64,000 bases of DNA from Pedobacter sp. WC2423 (GTDB taxonomy: Bacteria > Bacteroidota > Bacteroidia > Sphingobacteriales > Sphingobacteriaceae), in the NCBI RefSeq assembly GCF_040822065.1, contig NZ_CP162005.1:1550001-1614000 (forward strand), given 5' to 3'. A program made the position numbers and the translations under genes. The notes under the pieces were generated by a model. That model was not told where the DNA came from. It saw only the letters and a list, made by a program, of their open reading frames with translations, and made no database searches. Below are positions 16,052-25,332 of this stretch, piece after piece. The first letter of the stretch is position 1. Each line of letters begins with the position of its first letter.

Positions 16052-16903
16052 TCAGGAAGCCTGAATATTTTCTCTTTTACAGCTATCCCTGTAACCACGT
16101 AAACTTACCCCTTTATGTCTTTTGAAAAACTTATTGATATGGCTTTCGTCGGCAAATCCAAATTCATCGGCTATTTCATGAACTCTTTTATCGCTGAAAC
16201 GTAATCGATGTTCCATCAGCCGGATCCGGTAGGAAGAGATATACTGTTGTATGGATTCATTGCATTGCTTTCGATAATAACTCCCCAGATAGGTGTCAGA
16301 TAATCCGAATTTCTGAGCAATTACAGTTATTTTAAGCAGTTCAGGCTGACGTATATTTTCCTGAATGTAATCGATTATTTGTAGTATCCGGGTATCTGTA
16401 TTTGGTGAGATAGACTCAGGTTTGATAACCGAAATGTTTCGGGCAGCAATCACAATGATCGCATTGACTAAATGACGCATTAAATCTTCGCCATATACAG
16501 ATTTCTGTTCCACTGTGTGCCGTAAATTCTGCATCAAATTACTAACAATGAGTTTATCCGCCTCATTACCTAAAATAGAACCCGAAAAATGAGAGGCATA
16601 ATACAACAGACATTCAATATGGTCAATACTTTGCCAGCTATAACTTTTTACATAAGATGGCGCAAAGCGCACGACCATAAACTCACATACCTGATGCAGA
16701 TCAAATGAGTGGTAATCATTAGGCGTAATTAAAAAAAGATCTCCGGTTTTAAAAGGAAGCAGATTGCCATTGATTCCATGCATTCCTTTTCCAGATAATA
16801 CGTAAACAAATTCAAAAAAATTGAATTGCTGGTCCCGTAAAGGACAGCAGTCTATCTTTTCGTAATATACCTCTAATGAATTATGGATATTCTCTCTTGC
16901 CAT
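16052..16903 (-). CDS. AraC family transcriptional regulator
   Basis: 283 residues. The N-terminal cupin (FEFVYVLSGKGMHGINGNLL, PFKTGDLFLITPNDYHSFDL) is followed by two HTH motifs: ITVIAQKFGLSDTYLGSYYR and RVHEIADEFGFADESHINKF then FKRHKGVSLRGYR. It is divergent from the esterase/oxidoreductase operon at 17004-18562. The 100-bp gap contains a plus-strand TACTTTTG (16962-16969, -7 consensus) and AAATACA/TGTATTT half-sites (16919-16925, 16950-16956). Control of that operon is the likely role. Confidence 0.9.
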   Translation of the reverse strand: MARENIHNSLEVYYEKIDCCPLRDQQFNFFEFVYVLSGKGMHGINGNLLPFKTGDLFLITPNDYHSFDLHQVCEFMVVRFAPSYVKSYSWQSIDHIECLLYYASHFSGSILGNEADKLIVSNLMQNLRHTVEQKSVYGEDLMRHLVNAIIVIAARNISVIKPESISPNTDTRILQIIDYIQENIRQPELLKITVIAQKFGLSDTYLGSYYRKQCNESIQQYISSYRIRLMEHRLRFSDKRVHEIADEFGFADESHINKFFKRHKGVSLRGYRDSCKRENIQAS

Positions 16904-16918
16904 AACGCAAAGATACCC

Positions 16919-16969
16919 AAATACACTTGAAATGTACCTGTATTCTGTTTGTATTTCAGTCTACTTTTG
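16919..16969 (+). promoter_or_regulatory. Probable promoter and half-sites for the esterase operon
   Basis: AAATACA (16919-16925) and TGTATTT (16950-16956) form an interrupted inverted repeat, and TACTTTTG (16962-16969) fits TAnnTTTG, 34 bp before the ATG at 17004. The region lies between divergent regulator and target genes. Confidence 0.45.
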
Positions 16970-17003
16970 CTAAATAAATATTTAAATAGATGAAAGCAAT
17001 CGT

Positions 17004-17984
17004 ATGGACAATTTAGCTATGGAAAATACCCTTAAAAATATAGATCCGGCGCTTTGGAAAGCTATTTCTAAAAGCCCCTATCATCAAATAGATTACGAAA
17101 ACCTGTTATCGGACAGCCCTGCTGAAATCAGGAAAGAGGAAATGAATTTATCAATAAAAGAAGAGCCTCTTGCTATTCCGGAACAATTGGATGTGGAGAA
17201 TATATTCATTCCGTCTTCTGATAAATCCAGAACGATCCGGCTGAGAATATACAGACCAAAAGGAAAACAACATTTATCTGTATTGTTATATTTTCATGGT
17301 GGTGCATTTATATACGGTACTCCCGAACAATATGATTTGATGTGCTTTCGGTTAGCATTAGCTGTTGATTTGATAATTATTTCGGTAGATTACCGATTAG
17401 CTCCGGAACATCCATTTCCAGCAGGCATGGAAGACGGTTATGCTGCATTGCTATGGTTGTCTGCCTATGCAGATCAAATAGGTGGAAACAAAGCTCATAT
17501 CCTGATTGGCGGAAGCAGTGCCGGGGCAACAATTGCAGCATCTATTACACAGCTGGCAAGAGACCGGAAGGAAGTGAAAATCCGGCACCAGTACTTGCTA
17601 TACCCTCCAATGAGCCAGCTTTTGCAAACAGCATCTATGAATAATCTGGCAAATGCCCCAATGCAAACCAAAAAGGCTGCAGAGTGGATGTGGAAACATT
17701 ATTTACAACATCAAATAACCCAGCCGCCAAAATATGCAGTTCCGTTATTAGCAGAGGATTTCAGTGACCTCCCCAACGCAACCATCATTGTTTGTGAGCT
17801 AGATCCGCTAAAAGATGAAGGAAAAATATATGCGCAGCACTTACAGCAAGCAGATGTTTCGGTTGACCTGCTGGAAATAAAAGGAGCTGTACATGCTTTC
17901 GATTTTTTTTCCTGTTCCTTATCCGATAATTTTTATGCACAACAAATTGAATTATTCAAACAAATTTTAAATCAACAGGAATGA
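17004..17984 (+). CDS. Alpha/beta hydrolase (HSL-type esterase/lipase)
   Basis: 326 residues, no signal peptide. Hormone-sensitive-lipase signatures are present: oxyanion motif YFHGGAFIYG (H-G-G-A around 98-101), VDYRLAPEHPFPAGMEDGYA, nucleophile elbow GGSSAGA (Ser172), acid in CELDPLKDEG (Asp267) and His297 in VHAFDFF. It hydrolyses short-chain esters; physiological substrate unknown. Its last four bases overlap the ATG of the next gene, so the pair is translationally coupled, and a divergent AraC gene probably regulates both. Confidence 0.93.
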   Translation: MDNLAMENTLKNIDPALWKAISKSPYHQIDYENLLSDSPAEIRKEEMNLSIKEEPLAIPEQLDVENIFIPSSDKSRTIRLRIYRPKGKQHLSVLLYFHGGAFIYGTPEQYDLMCFRLALAVDLIIISVDYRLAPEHPFPAGMEDGYAALLWLSAYADQIGGNKAHILIGGSSAGATIAASITQLARDRKEVKIRHQYLLYPPMSQLLQTASMNNLANAPMQTKKAAEWMWKHYLQHQITQPPKYAVPLLAEDFSDLPNATIIVCELDPLKDEGKIYAQHLQQADVSVDLLEIKGAVHAFDFFSCSLSDNFYAQQIELFKQILNQQE

Positions 17985-18562
17985 AAAAAATATTAGTGAT
18001 CAATGGACATCCGAATAAAGAAAGTTTTAACGCTGTCATTGCACAGTCCTATATAAAATCTGCATTAGAAGCCGGTTCAGAAGTGCGGTATATTGAAATT
18101 GGAGCGCTGGATTTCAATCCCAATCTGCAGTTTGGTTATCATCAAAGAATGGAGCTGGAACCGGATTTGGTAAAAGCATTGGCAGATATCCAATGGAGCG
18201 AACACCAGGTATGGATACATCCTTTATGGTGGCTTGGTATGCCAGCAATTATGAAAGGATTTTTCGACAGGGCGTTTCTTCCAGGCATCACTTTTAAAAG
18301 TAATAAAGAAGGGGCTACGGAGGGATTGTTGCAGGGCAGGACAGGAAGAATTATTACAACAGCAGGAGATTTATCCCTTGATATTTATGAGGACATTTAT
18401 GCGTCAAGCGGACTTGTCCAACTAAAAAGAGGAATCCTGGAATACTGCGGCATATCTTCTATTCAGGATAGTTTTATCGGGCCTCTTTACGAATTAAATG
18501 AGCATGATAGAAGAAAATGGATAGTCCAGATAGAAAAATTTGCCATAGCTGACTCTGTATAG
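17981..18562 (+). CDS. NAD(P)H-dependent oxidoreductase, flavodoxin-like fold
   Basis: 193 residues. Starts KKILVINGHPNKESFNAVIA, the FMN/FAD-binding start of the MdaB/KefF/NQO1-like family, followed by HPLWWLGMPAIMKGFFDRAF and GRTGRIITTAGDL. Such enzymes carry out two-electron quinone reduction with NAD(P)H. The ATG overlaps the stop of the esterase gene (ATGA), so both are expressed together: an ester hydrolase plus a quinone reductase suggests detoxification of an ester-linked aromatic, which is inference. Confidence 0.92.
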   Translation: MKKILVINGHPNKESFNAVIAQSYIKSALEAGSEVRYIEIGALDFNPNLQFGYHQRMELEPDLVKALADIQWSEHQVWIHPLWWLGMPAIMKGFFDRAFLPGITFKSNKEGATEGLLQGRTGRIITTAGDLSLDIYEDIYASSGLVQLKRGILEYCGISSIQDSFIGPLYELNEHDRRKWIVQIEKFAIADSV

Positions 18563-18684
18563 AGAAACTTATTATGTTTTCGATTGCCGAAAAGTGTATA
18601 ATTGAAAAATAACCAGCCGACCTTTCTTTTGCTTCTTTCTAATGCAGATGATGCGGATTGAAAAGTAATTAATCTCTAGAATTT

Positions 18685-18770
18685 TTAACACTATTTTGAT
18701 TTTCGAACCAAGTTTCAATCACAGCTAGATCACGAAAACCTCAATACAAATTTAGGTTTTTGCGTTAAAA
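18685..18770. repeat. Decayed copy of a tRNA-Lys 3'-end (att-like) repeat with hairpin
   Basis: The segment 18716-18770 (starting CAATCACAGCTAGATCACGA) aligns almost base for base with 54134-54188, where the undamaged form contains the tRNA-Lys 3' end AATCCCAGCGGGATCAC. Both continue with a short hairpin (AAAACCTCAAT...AGGTTTTT here). The preceding GATTTTCG (18698-18705) also matches the copy at 55.45 kb. No tRNA gene is nearby, so this is a relic of an integration site or a rearranged end. Confidence 0.6.
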
Positions 18771-18852
18771 AACATGTAAGTATCCAATGCATCTAAATCA
18801 TATCAGCATGTACTGTATTGTGATCTTACGATAAATCCAGTGAAATATAAAA

Positions 18853-19602
18853 TCATATCTCTTTCCAATTCCGACCTATTCTATGAAACCACTTCTTTCT
18901 ATAAAATAAATCCTGTTCATGTGTTAGATGATACTTTAGTTCAGCATTTTGCCCAATCAGAGTTTTACTAACCAAATGGAAAACTATAGCAGATCTAACC
19001 AACAAATGTTTTAAATTTAATACTCTTAAAGTGTCTGCATAATCCAAGTCAGCAGCATAAAACTTAAAATTAGGATCAAGCTGGCCTATAAACTTCAGTA
19101 CATCGCGTTTAAAAAATAAACATGCTCCCTGCACTTCAATCGCCACACGATACCCAAGCCATGCTTCTTTTACAGGCAGGATATCTTTTTCCTCAGGATA
19201 ACGTGGACACATTGGTGAGGCACTATACACTTCAGGAAACTGTGCAAATGCCCTAAGAATTTCAGAAGCCCATTCTTTTTGAAACAACAAGTCATTATTA
19301 CATAGACAAATGTATGAGGAAGAAGTAAGGTTGATTCCGATATTCAAATATCTATGAAAATTAAATTCCTCTTCAGGATATATTGTAGTTGTGTGTTCAT
19401 ATTGGAATGGTGCTATATCTTTTTGTGATTCAATTATGATTATATTAAATCTAATTTTGTCAGTATCCTCAGAATCAATAAGAGATTGAACGGCATTTAT
19501 TGTCATATTCTTTAATTCTTCTGTTTGAGCATAGCTCAGAATTAAGATATCTACTTCTACAAAAGTATTCATATGATTATCCATTAAGTTTTGTTTAGGC
19601 AA
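18853..19602 (-). CDS. Glycosyltransferase family 2-like protein
   Basis: 249 residues of a GT-A fold. The N-terminus VDILILSYAQTEELKNMTIN resembles the GT2 start, NIGINLTSSSYICLCNNDLL carries the nucleotide-sugar site, and FYAADLDYADTLR contains an acidic motif expected near the acceptor. The substrate is unknown. It stands alone: no other polysaccharide genes are adjacent, and both flanks are AT-rich non-coding DNA, with a decayed att-like repeat 80 bp from its stop. That makes acquisition by transfer plausible. The start at 19602 is one choice; the internal ATG at about 19572 (MNTFVEVDILILSY) would also do. Confidence 0.8.
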   Translation of the reverse strand: MPKQNLMDNHMNTFVEVDILILSYAQTEELKNMTINAVQSLIDSEDTDKIRFNIIIIESQKDIAPFQYEHTTTIYPEEEFNFHRYLNIGINLTSSSYICLCNNDLLFQKEWASEILRAFAQFPEVYSASPMCPRYPEEKDILPVKEAWLGYRVAIEVQGACLFFKRDVLKFIGQLDPNFKFYAADLDYADTLRVLNLKHLLVRSAIVFHLVSKTLIGQNAELKYHLTHEQDLFYRKKWFHRIGRNWKEI

Positions 19603-20106
19603 ATTAAATACACTTCACAGGTACTTTTCTACAAGGTAGAAATAATATAAAGAATAAAAATGAGAATAGATCTTTTGGGTAATTTGTCCCAATAAACTCT
19701 ATCGATTTATTTTAAAAAATACAGCGTAAGAAAAATTAGATTTATATCTAATCATCAATATTTTTTAGTCTAACCAATAACGTACATTCCAGAAAAAACA
19801 ATCCCAAATATCAAACAATGATGAAATTATGTTTTTAATTCGAAATTCTAGAATTTGAAATTTCAGGCTGGTCATTGTCTTTTCATAATCATAATTGAAT
19901 TATAAAGGCAAAAAGACAATTTTCAATCCAATATTTTAAACTAACTTACAAAGTTAATGTATCAATTATCTGGATGCAGTGCAGCATTAATTTAGTAAAA
20001 ATAAGTTATAAAAATGACTCTCAATATTTCACGATAGACATTGAAAAGAACTTTTTTTTGATAAAATGACATTTAAATTGATATAATACATTATCTTAAT
20101 CAGTAT
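19603..20106. other. AT-rich intergenic stretch, no gene seen
   Basis: About 500 bp, very AT-rich, with frequent stops in all frames. No repeat, hairpin or coding remnant stands out. Confidence 0.6.
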
Positions 20107-20736
20107 TCAGTTCAAAATATCAGCTGTTACCTCCCTCAAAAATGGTACTACCTCATATTCAAACCACGGATTTTTCTTTTGCCAGATTTTATTTCTTGGT
20201 GACGGGTGTACAATTGGTAAAAATAAAGGCAGGTAATTTCTAAAATTTCTTACTCTTTCTGTAAGCGTAGTATGCTTAATATCTTTCAAATAATAGTTTT
20301 GGGCATACTGGCCGATAAGTATGATCAATCTGATAGCTTTCATCTCAGCAAGTAATGGCTGATGCCATCTGGGTGCACATTCAGGACGAGGAGGAAGATC
20401 ACCAGAATTACCTTTACCAGGATAACAAAAGCCCATTGGAACTAAAGCAAACATTTTATCATCGTAAAACTGCTCCTTACTCACCCCTAACCATCTTCTT
20501 AATTCATTTCCACTCTGATCATCCCACGGAATACCACTATGCTGAACTTTTTGTCCAGGGGCCTGCCCGATGATAAGGATTTTGGATTCAGCACCAGCCT
20601 GCACAACAGGCCTTGGAAAATTAGGTAATTGCCCCTTACAGATAATACAGGATCGGATCTCTTTTAAAAGTTCTTCCAATGGTTTAAGATTAAAGAACAA
20701 AAATAATAAGAATATACCAAGGTTTGATGACATCAA
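20107..20736 (-). CDS. Uracil-DNA glycosylase family protein
   Basis: About 190-209 residues. ILIIGQAPGQKVQHSGIPWD (from residue 54) is motif 1 of the family 4/5-like UDG fold, and IVHPSPRNKIWQKKNPWFEY is the C-terminal HPSP loop. Cys30 and Cys33 (CIIC) with later cysteines (CYPGKG, CAPRWH) could ligate an iron-sulfur cluster. It removes uracil or related bases from DNA. The annotated ATG at 20736 gives an unusual hydrophobic start (LGIFLLFLFFN) that does not belong to the fold. A TTG near 20679 (MEELLKEIRSC) would give a normal protein, and TATTTTTG (20705-20698) inside the leader fits a -7 element. Divergent from the YcaQ-like gene. Confidence 0.85.
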   Translation of the reverse strand: MMSSNLGIFLLFLFFNLKPLEELLKEIRSCIICKGQLPNFPRPVVQAGAESKILIIGQAPGQKVQHSGIPWDDQSGNELRRWLGVSKEQFYDDKMFALVPMGFCYPGKGNSGDLPPRPECAPRWHQPLLAEMKAIRLIILIGQYAQNYYLKDIKHTTLTERVRNFRNYLPLFLPIVHPSPRNKIWQKKNPWFEYEVVPFLREVTADILN

Positions 20737-20757
20737 TCTTTATATTATTTTAGCGTA

Positions 20758-21957
20758 ATGGAACCCATTTCCCTGACCAGATCACAAGCCCGTAAAATTA
20801 TCCTTAACGCTGCCGGCCTTGCCAGAAAAGCACAATTTGGAGAAGGAATAGAGGCCGTTTACCGGGTAATTGACCATTTGGGTTTTGTACAACTGGATAC
20901 AAATTACGTTGTAGAACGTGCGCATCACCACGTCATGGCCGCACGTATACCAGACTATCAAACAGAATGGCTGGCTGAACTTTGCGAAGATGGGCGCATA
21001 TTTGAGTACTTCACTTCGGATGCAGGTTTTCTCCCTGATCGCGACTTTAGATATTCATTGCCCGTTAAAGAAGCATTTGCAACTCATGGGAAACCTCTAA
21101 CCCCGGCAGAAACCCGGATAATGAAAGCAGCAATGGACCGGGTGGAACGTGAAGGGCCTCTGATGGTGAGCGATTTCGATGATGACAGACTAGAGGCAAG
21201 TACCGGCTGGTGGGACTGGCGACCAGCTAAAGTAGCACTCGAACGCCTGTATCTGGAGGGGCAGCTCATGATCAGCCGCACCAAAACCTTCCAGAAAGTA
21301 TACAATCTGCCACTCAACCTGGTATCTCCGGAAACAGACCTGACTATGCCAGCAGAAAAAGAATTTGCCAGGTACATTATCCGTCGTACACTTGGCGCAC
21401 TGGGTATAGCCTATGTTAAAGAGTTAACATGGCGGGCAAGGCGGGTGAAAGGAAATAGGGTAAAAACTGAACTGGAGCAAATGGTTGCAGACGGTGAGGT
21501 ACAAATAGTCAGCGTTAACGGACTAAAAAGCGCGCCGCTGTATATGCTATCAGATCAGCATCTGAATATTGAACTAGCTGGAGATGTATTCATCCTATCC
21601 CCTTTTGATATCCTTAACGTCTTTCGTCACCGCTTAAAGGACTTCTTTGATTTCGATTATCAGATTGAATGTTTTGTACCCGCCGCTAAACGCAAATATG
21701 GTTATTTCTCATTGCCAGTACTTGCTGGTGATATTTTTATTGCACGGATGGATGCAAAAGCCGACCGCAAACAAAAAACACTGATCATTCATAATCTGCA
21801 TTTTGAACCAATTGATCTCGATCAAAACACTATTAAAAAATTTATCGGGGCATTAAAAGCCTTCGTGTTATTCAACCAATGCAGGAATATTATATTCAGG
21901 AAATCCAATAATGAAACTTACCTGGAAGCTATAAATAAAGGTTTTTCACTTTATTAA
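20758..21957 (+). CDS. YcaQ-like winged-helix DNA glycosylase (crosslink repair family)
   Basis: 399 residues. LTRSQARKIILNAAGLARKA, FVQLDTNYVVERAHHHVMAA and STGWWDWRPAKVALERLYLE are the typical order of the HTH_42/YcaQ family, and AKRKYGYFSLPVLAGDIFIA then RMDAKADRKQ the conserved C-terminal part. Family members such as E. coli YcaQ and Streptomyces AlkZ are DNA glycosylases that unhook interstrand crosslinks or alkylated bases. It is divergent from a uracil-DNA glycosylase gene only 21 bp away, so the two base-excision genes may share one regulatory region. Confidence 0.92.
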   Translation: MEPISLTRSQARKIILNAAGLARKAQFGEGIEAVYRVIDHLGFVQLDTNYVVERAHHHVMAARIPDYQTEWLAELCEDGRIFEYFTSDAGFLPDRDFRYSLPVKEAFATHGKPLTPAETRIMKAAMDRVEREGPLMVSDFDDDRLEASTGWWDWRPAKVALERLYLEGQLMISRTKTFQKVYNLPLNLVSPETDLTMPAEKEFARYIIRRTLGALGIAYVKELTWRARRVKGNRVKTELEQMVADGEVQIVSVNGLKSAPLYMLSDQHLNIELAGDVFILSPFDILNVFRHRLKDFFDFDYQIECFVPAAKRKYGYFSLPVLAGDIFIARMDAKADRKQKTLIIHNLHFEPIDLDQNTIKKFIGALKAFVLFNQCRNIIFRKSNNETYLEAINKGFSLY

Positions 21958-21976
21958 GCGATTTTTCCGGTGATTT

Positions 21977-23278
21977 TTATTCTCTATTCAACCTTTCCAA
22001 TAGTAAAGATGAAAAACTCCTGACCCCTACTCTTATACATTCTTCATCTACTTCAAAACCCGGTGCATGATTCATTGCAATCATTCCTTTTTCAAAATTG
22101 GAACCTCCAAGAAAAAAATAAACACCAGGTACTTTTTGCTGGAAATAGGCAAAATCATCGTTAAAAAATGGCATTTGACCATAATCAGTAGAAACTGCCT
22201 CTTCTCCATAAATATTTCTAATGGTTTTTATGGCCTTGTTCGTTAATCTCTCCGCATTGATAACAGTTGGATTTTCTTGTATAAATGAAACAGAAACCAA
22301 CTGATTTTTATAATGGCTATCTTCAATTACCTGCTTAATCCCAGGAATAATAGTATTCAGTTTAGCTGGATTTGTCTCATATAAATAGGCTTCCATAAAA
22401 AATTGATCATTTTTAGAATAGGTGGTAAAATTCCGGTCCATGACCAGGTAATCCTTAAAAATTGTATTAGGATTCATCAATCCGAGTTTCGGGTCAATGG
22501 CAGATTGTATTTCCCAGGGCTTACTTCCGCTACTTGCACGGGATAAAAAGTTATAGATTTTTTTAGTCAATTCCTTTGCTTCAACGGCTGGCAACTCATT
22601 TTTCAGTTTGATCCTGACTCTTTTCTGATAGGCAAACATTTCATTCGGCTTAACTATTATTTGTCCGGCCGGAAATGCAGACACATGCAATCCATAAATT
22701 TCATCAGGGCTTATTTTAGCAAGTAACCCTTTGTCAATCATACCTTTTGCACCGGCAAACGTTTCTTCCTCAGGTTGAAAAATAAAATATACTGTTCCAT
22801 TCAAAGCTTCCTTATTTTTCACCAGGACTTCAGCTATACCTAATGCAATTGCCAGATGTATATCGTGACCGCAACCATGTCCAATACCTTCTTTTCTGGA
22901 CTTGAAAGCCACCTTGTCAGGATAATCAGAAGCCAGAGCATCCATCTCAGACCGCCACGCTATTTTCTTTCCACCTTTTCCTCCTTTTAAAATCCCAACG
23001 ATACCGTAACCATAAGTATTCGTATCAACTTCAAGTCCTAAATTAAGCAGATATTGTTTGATAACTTTTCGGGTGTTTACTTCATGACCTGCCAGCTCTG
23101 GATCTTGATGAAAATTTCTCCTGATTTCAACCAATCTATTAAAAATCTTATCAGTTTCCAGTTTAACAGCTCCATGAATTAAGGTTTCTTTTGCATCCTT
23201 TAATGGCCTCTCCTGTTGCGCTGATAAAAAAGAAATTGAAAAAATGAAGCAGATCAGGACTAATATAAGTTGTTTCAT
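21977..23278 (-). CDS. Secreted M20-family amidohydrolase/peptidase
   Basis: 433 residues with signal peptide (MKQLILVLICFIFSISFLSA, cleavage near AQ21). The metal-binding core follows: IRRNFHQDPELAGHEVNTRK, AWRSEMDALASDY, GHGCGHDIHLAIALGIAEVL, and FQPEEETFAGAKGMIDKGLL, i.e. the Asp/His/Glu ligands of amidohydrolase-type M20D enzymes (aminoacylase/IAA-amino acid hydrolase-like). A dimerisation domain occupies about 200-330. It probably hydrolyses N-acyl or dipeptide amide bonds in the periplasm. It is convergent with the YcaQ-like gene, ending 19 bp from it. Confidence 0.93.
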   Translation of the reverse strand: MKQLILVLICFIFSISFLSAQQERPLKDAKETLIHGAVKLETDKIFNRLVEIRRNFHQDPELAGHEVNTRKVIKQYLLNLGLEVDTNTYGYGIVGILKGGKGGKKIAWRSEMDALASDYPDKVAFKSRKEGIGHGCGHDIHLAIALGIAEVLVKNKEALNGTVYFIFQPEEETFAGAKGMIDKGLLAKISPDEIYGLHVSAFPAGQIIVKPNEMFAYQKRVRIKLKNELPAVEAKELTKKIYNFLSRASSGSKPWEIQSAIDPKLGLMNPNTIFKDYLVMDRNFTTYSKNDQFFMEAYLYETNPAKLNTIIPGIKQVIEDSHYKNQLVSVSFIQENPTVINAERLTNKAIKTIRNIYGEEAVSTDYGQMPFFNDDFAYFQQKVPGVYFFLGGSNFEKGMIAMNHAPGFEVDEECIRVGVRSFSSLLLERLNRE

Positions 23279-23518
23279 AAAAAAGCTAATTGATTTTAAA
23301 TCAGCAGTTATTAGAATATCAACCAGATTAATTGTTACAATTTTATTAAAGTTTGAGTGATCCGGAATTTTAATTTAAGAAATACTATGTTTTGATCAGT
23401 TCATATAAATGCATTGATCAGGATAATTATTTTTACGTTTATAAATTGAATCAGTTTGATTCCGAATGCTTATGTTTACACCGATTCGCTAATAAAAACA
23501 ACCTGGACGACGATTTTA

Positions 23519-24271
23519 ATGACGGATACGATCAGACAAAAATTGCTTGAAATAGAGCAATCAGAAAATATAAAAATATGTTATGCCTGTGAATCAGGTA
23601 GCAGAGCCTGGGGATTTCCTTCACCAGATAGTGATTTCGATGTTCGTTTTATTTATACAAGGCCACTTAAACAATATCTAAGTATTATAGAATTGCCGGA
23701 TACTGTTGGCCTTCCGGTTAATGAGATCCTGGATATTGGTGGATGGGATCTGAAAAAATCTTTAAAACTGTTCTTAAAATCAAACGCCCCTTTATATGAG
23801 TGGCTGCAATCCCCTATCGTATATTACCAAAGCGAAACATTTTTAAATGAGTTCCAGCAATTGATGCCTCAATATTTTTCATTACGTGCTGGTGGTAATC
23901 ATTACCTATCGATGGCATATAATACCCTTAGAGATGATCTGCAGCAAGAACAAGTAAAATTAAAACGCTATTTCTATGCATTGCGCCCTGCGCTGGCTTG
24001 TTTGTGGATTATAGAAAAACAAACACTGCCACCAATGGAATTTGAAAAACTCCGGGTATTGATCACAGACAATGCTATTCAAAAAAGCATTGATGAATTG
24101 ATGGATATAAAATTGAAAGCTGATGAAAAAAAAATGATTGCACCTGTGCATTTGCTTAATGACTGGCTGACAGTTCTGCTTGAATATTGTAAAGAGCAGG
24201 TACCGCTGTTACCATCGTTATTTCAAAAGCCTGATGAGTTGGATAACCTTTTCAGAAAATATGCAAAATGA
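23519..24271 (+). CDS. RlaP/COG3541-type nucleotidyltransferase (first of pair)
   Basis: 251 residues from the ATG at 23519 (MTDTIRQKLLEIEQ); an upstream in-frame start at 23456 adds 21 residues of non-family sequence. The polymerase-beta-like nucleotidyltransferase motif is clear: CESGSRAWGFPSPDSDFDVR (Gly27-Ser28, then Asp37, Asp39, Asp41). PALACLWIIEKQTLPPMEFE is typical of the COG3541/PF10127 family, named RlaP for association with RNA-repair ligases. The biochemical reaction is not established for most members. The stop overlaps the ATG of a second member (24268), so both are coupled. Confidence 0.85.
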   Translation: MTDTIRQKLLEIEQSENIKICYACESGSRAWGFPSPDSDFDVRFIYTRPLKQYLSIIELPDTVGLPVNEILDIGGWDLKKSLKLFLKSNAPLYEWLQSPIVYYQSETFLNEFQQLMPQYFSLRAGGNHYLSMAYNTLRDDLQQEQVKLKRYFYALRPALACLWIIEKQTLPPMEFEKLRVLITDNAIQKSIDELMDIKLKADEKKMIAPVHLLNDWLTVLLEYCKEQVPLLPSLFQKPDELDNLFRKYAK

Positions 24272-25332
24272 TAACTTTTGAGCAATTAAAAAAGCAAAAT
24301 GAATTAATCCTGCTTGATTGTATAAGTGGCAGTATCGCTTATAATCTTAACATTGCAGGTTCAGATATTGATAAAAAGGGAATATTTATTATGCCCAGAA
24401 ATCAGCTATATGGTTTTGAACAGCAACAGCAGATTTCAAATAGTACCAATGATGAGGTATACTATGAGATCGGTCGTTTTCTGGAGCTCATCGTCAAGAA
24501 TAATCCTGGTCTGCTTGAATTATTAAGTACGCCTAAAGAATCTATATTATACCGTCACCCATTAATGGACTTAATCAAGCCAGAAGATTTTCTTTCGAAG
24601 CTTTGTATGGACACCTTTGCAGGGTATGCGCAGACACAAATCAAGAAAGCACGCGGCCTGAATAAAAAGATCAACAGACCATTGGATGCTAAAAGAAAAA
24701 CGGTACTGGATTTTTGTTTCGTCATGCAAAGTAATGGAACCATACCACTCAAGGAATGGTTACAGATTAATAACTTTTCACAACAACAATGCGGCCTTGT
24801 CAACCTGAATCATTTTAAGAATGTCTATTTATTATATCACCAGAATCAACTGGAAACAGGAAAACTAAATGGTATAATTTCCAGTCCCGATGCCAATGAA
24901 GTGCTATTAAGTTCCGTACCAAAATCAATAACAAACATCGCAGTAATTCATTTCAATAAAGATAATTATTCAATTTATTGCCGTGAGTATAAAGAATACA
25001 GAGAATGGGAAAATAATAGAAATGATCTGCGGTATCAGGAAACTTTGACGCACGGCAAAAACTACGACTCCAAAAATATGATGCATACTTTTCGTTTATT
25101 AAATATGGCTGAAGAGATTGCATTATATGGACGAATAATTGTCAGGCGTGAGGATCGCAATTTTCTGCTGAGCATCCGCAATGGTGAATTTCAATTCGAT
25201 ACACTAATGTCGATGATTGATGAAAAAATGGAATTGATCAAAGAATTGTACGAAAAGTCTTCCTTACCAGAAAGACCGGACATTAAAAAGGCAGAGTCAA
25301 TTTTGCTACAGATAAGAGAAGCATATTATTAA
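24268..25332 (+). CDS. RlaP/COG3541-type nucleotidyltransferase (second of pair)
   Basis: 354 residues. The catalytic motif is CISGSIAYNLNIAGSDIDKK (Gly21-Ser22, Asp33, Asp35), followed by KGIFIMPRNQLYGF and YYEIGRFLELIVKNNPGLLE, LLSTPKESILY, characteristic of PF10127. The C-terminal 100 residues (HTFRLLNMAEEIALYGRIIV) are also family-typical. It starts four bases inside the preceding paralogue, so two diverged nucleotidyltransferases are made in equal amounts, perhaps as a heteromer (inference). No RtcB, Hen1 or ligase gene is adjacent in this window. Confidence 0.87.
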   Translation: MITFEQLKKQNELILLDCISGSIAYNLNIAGSDIDKKGIFIMPRNQLYGFEQQQQISNSTNDEVYYEIGRFLELIVKNNPGLLELLSTPKESILYRHPLMDLIKPEDFLSKLCMDTFAGYAQTQIKKARGLNKKINRPLDAKRKTVLDFCFVMQSNGTIPLKEWLQINNFSQQQCGLVNLNHFKNVYLLYHQNQLETGKLNGIISSPDANEVLLSSVPKSITNIAVIHFNKDNYSIYCREYKEYREWENNRNDLRYQETLTHGKNYDSKNMMHTFRLLNMAEEIALYGRIIVRREDRNFLLSIRNGEFQFDTLMSMIDEKMELIKELYEKSSLPERPDIKKAESILLQIREAYY

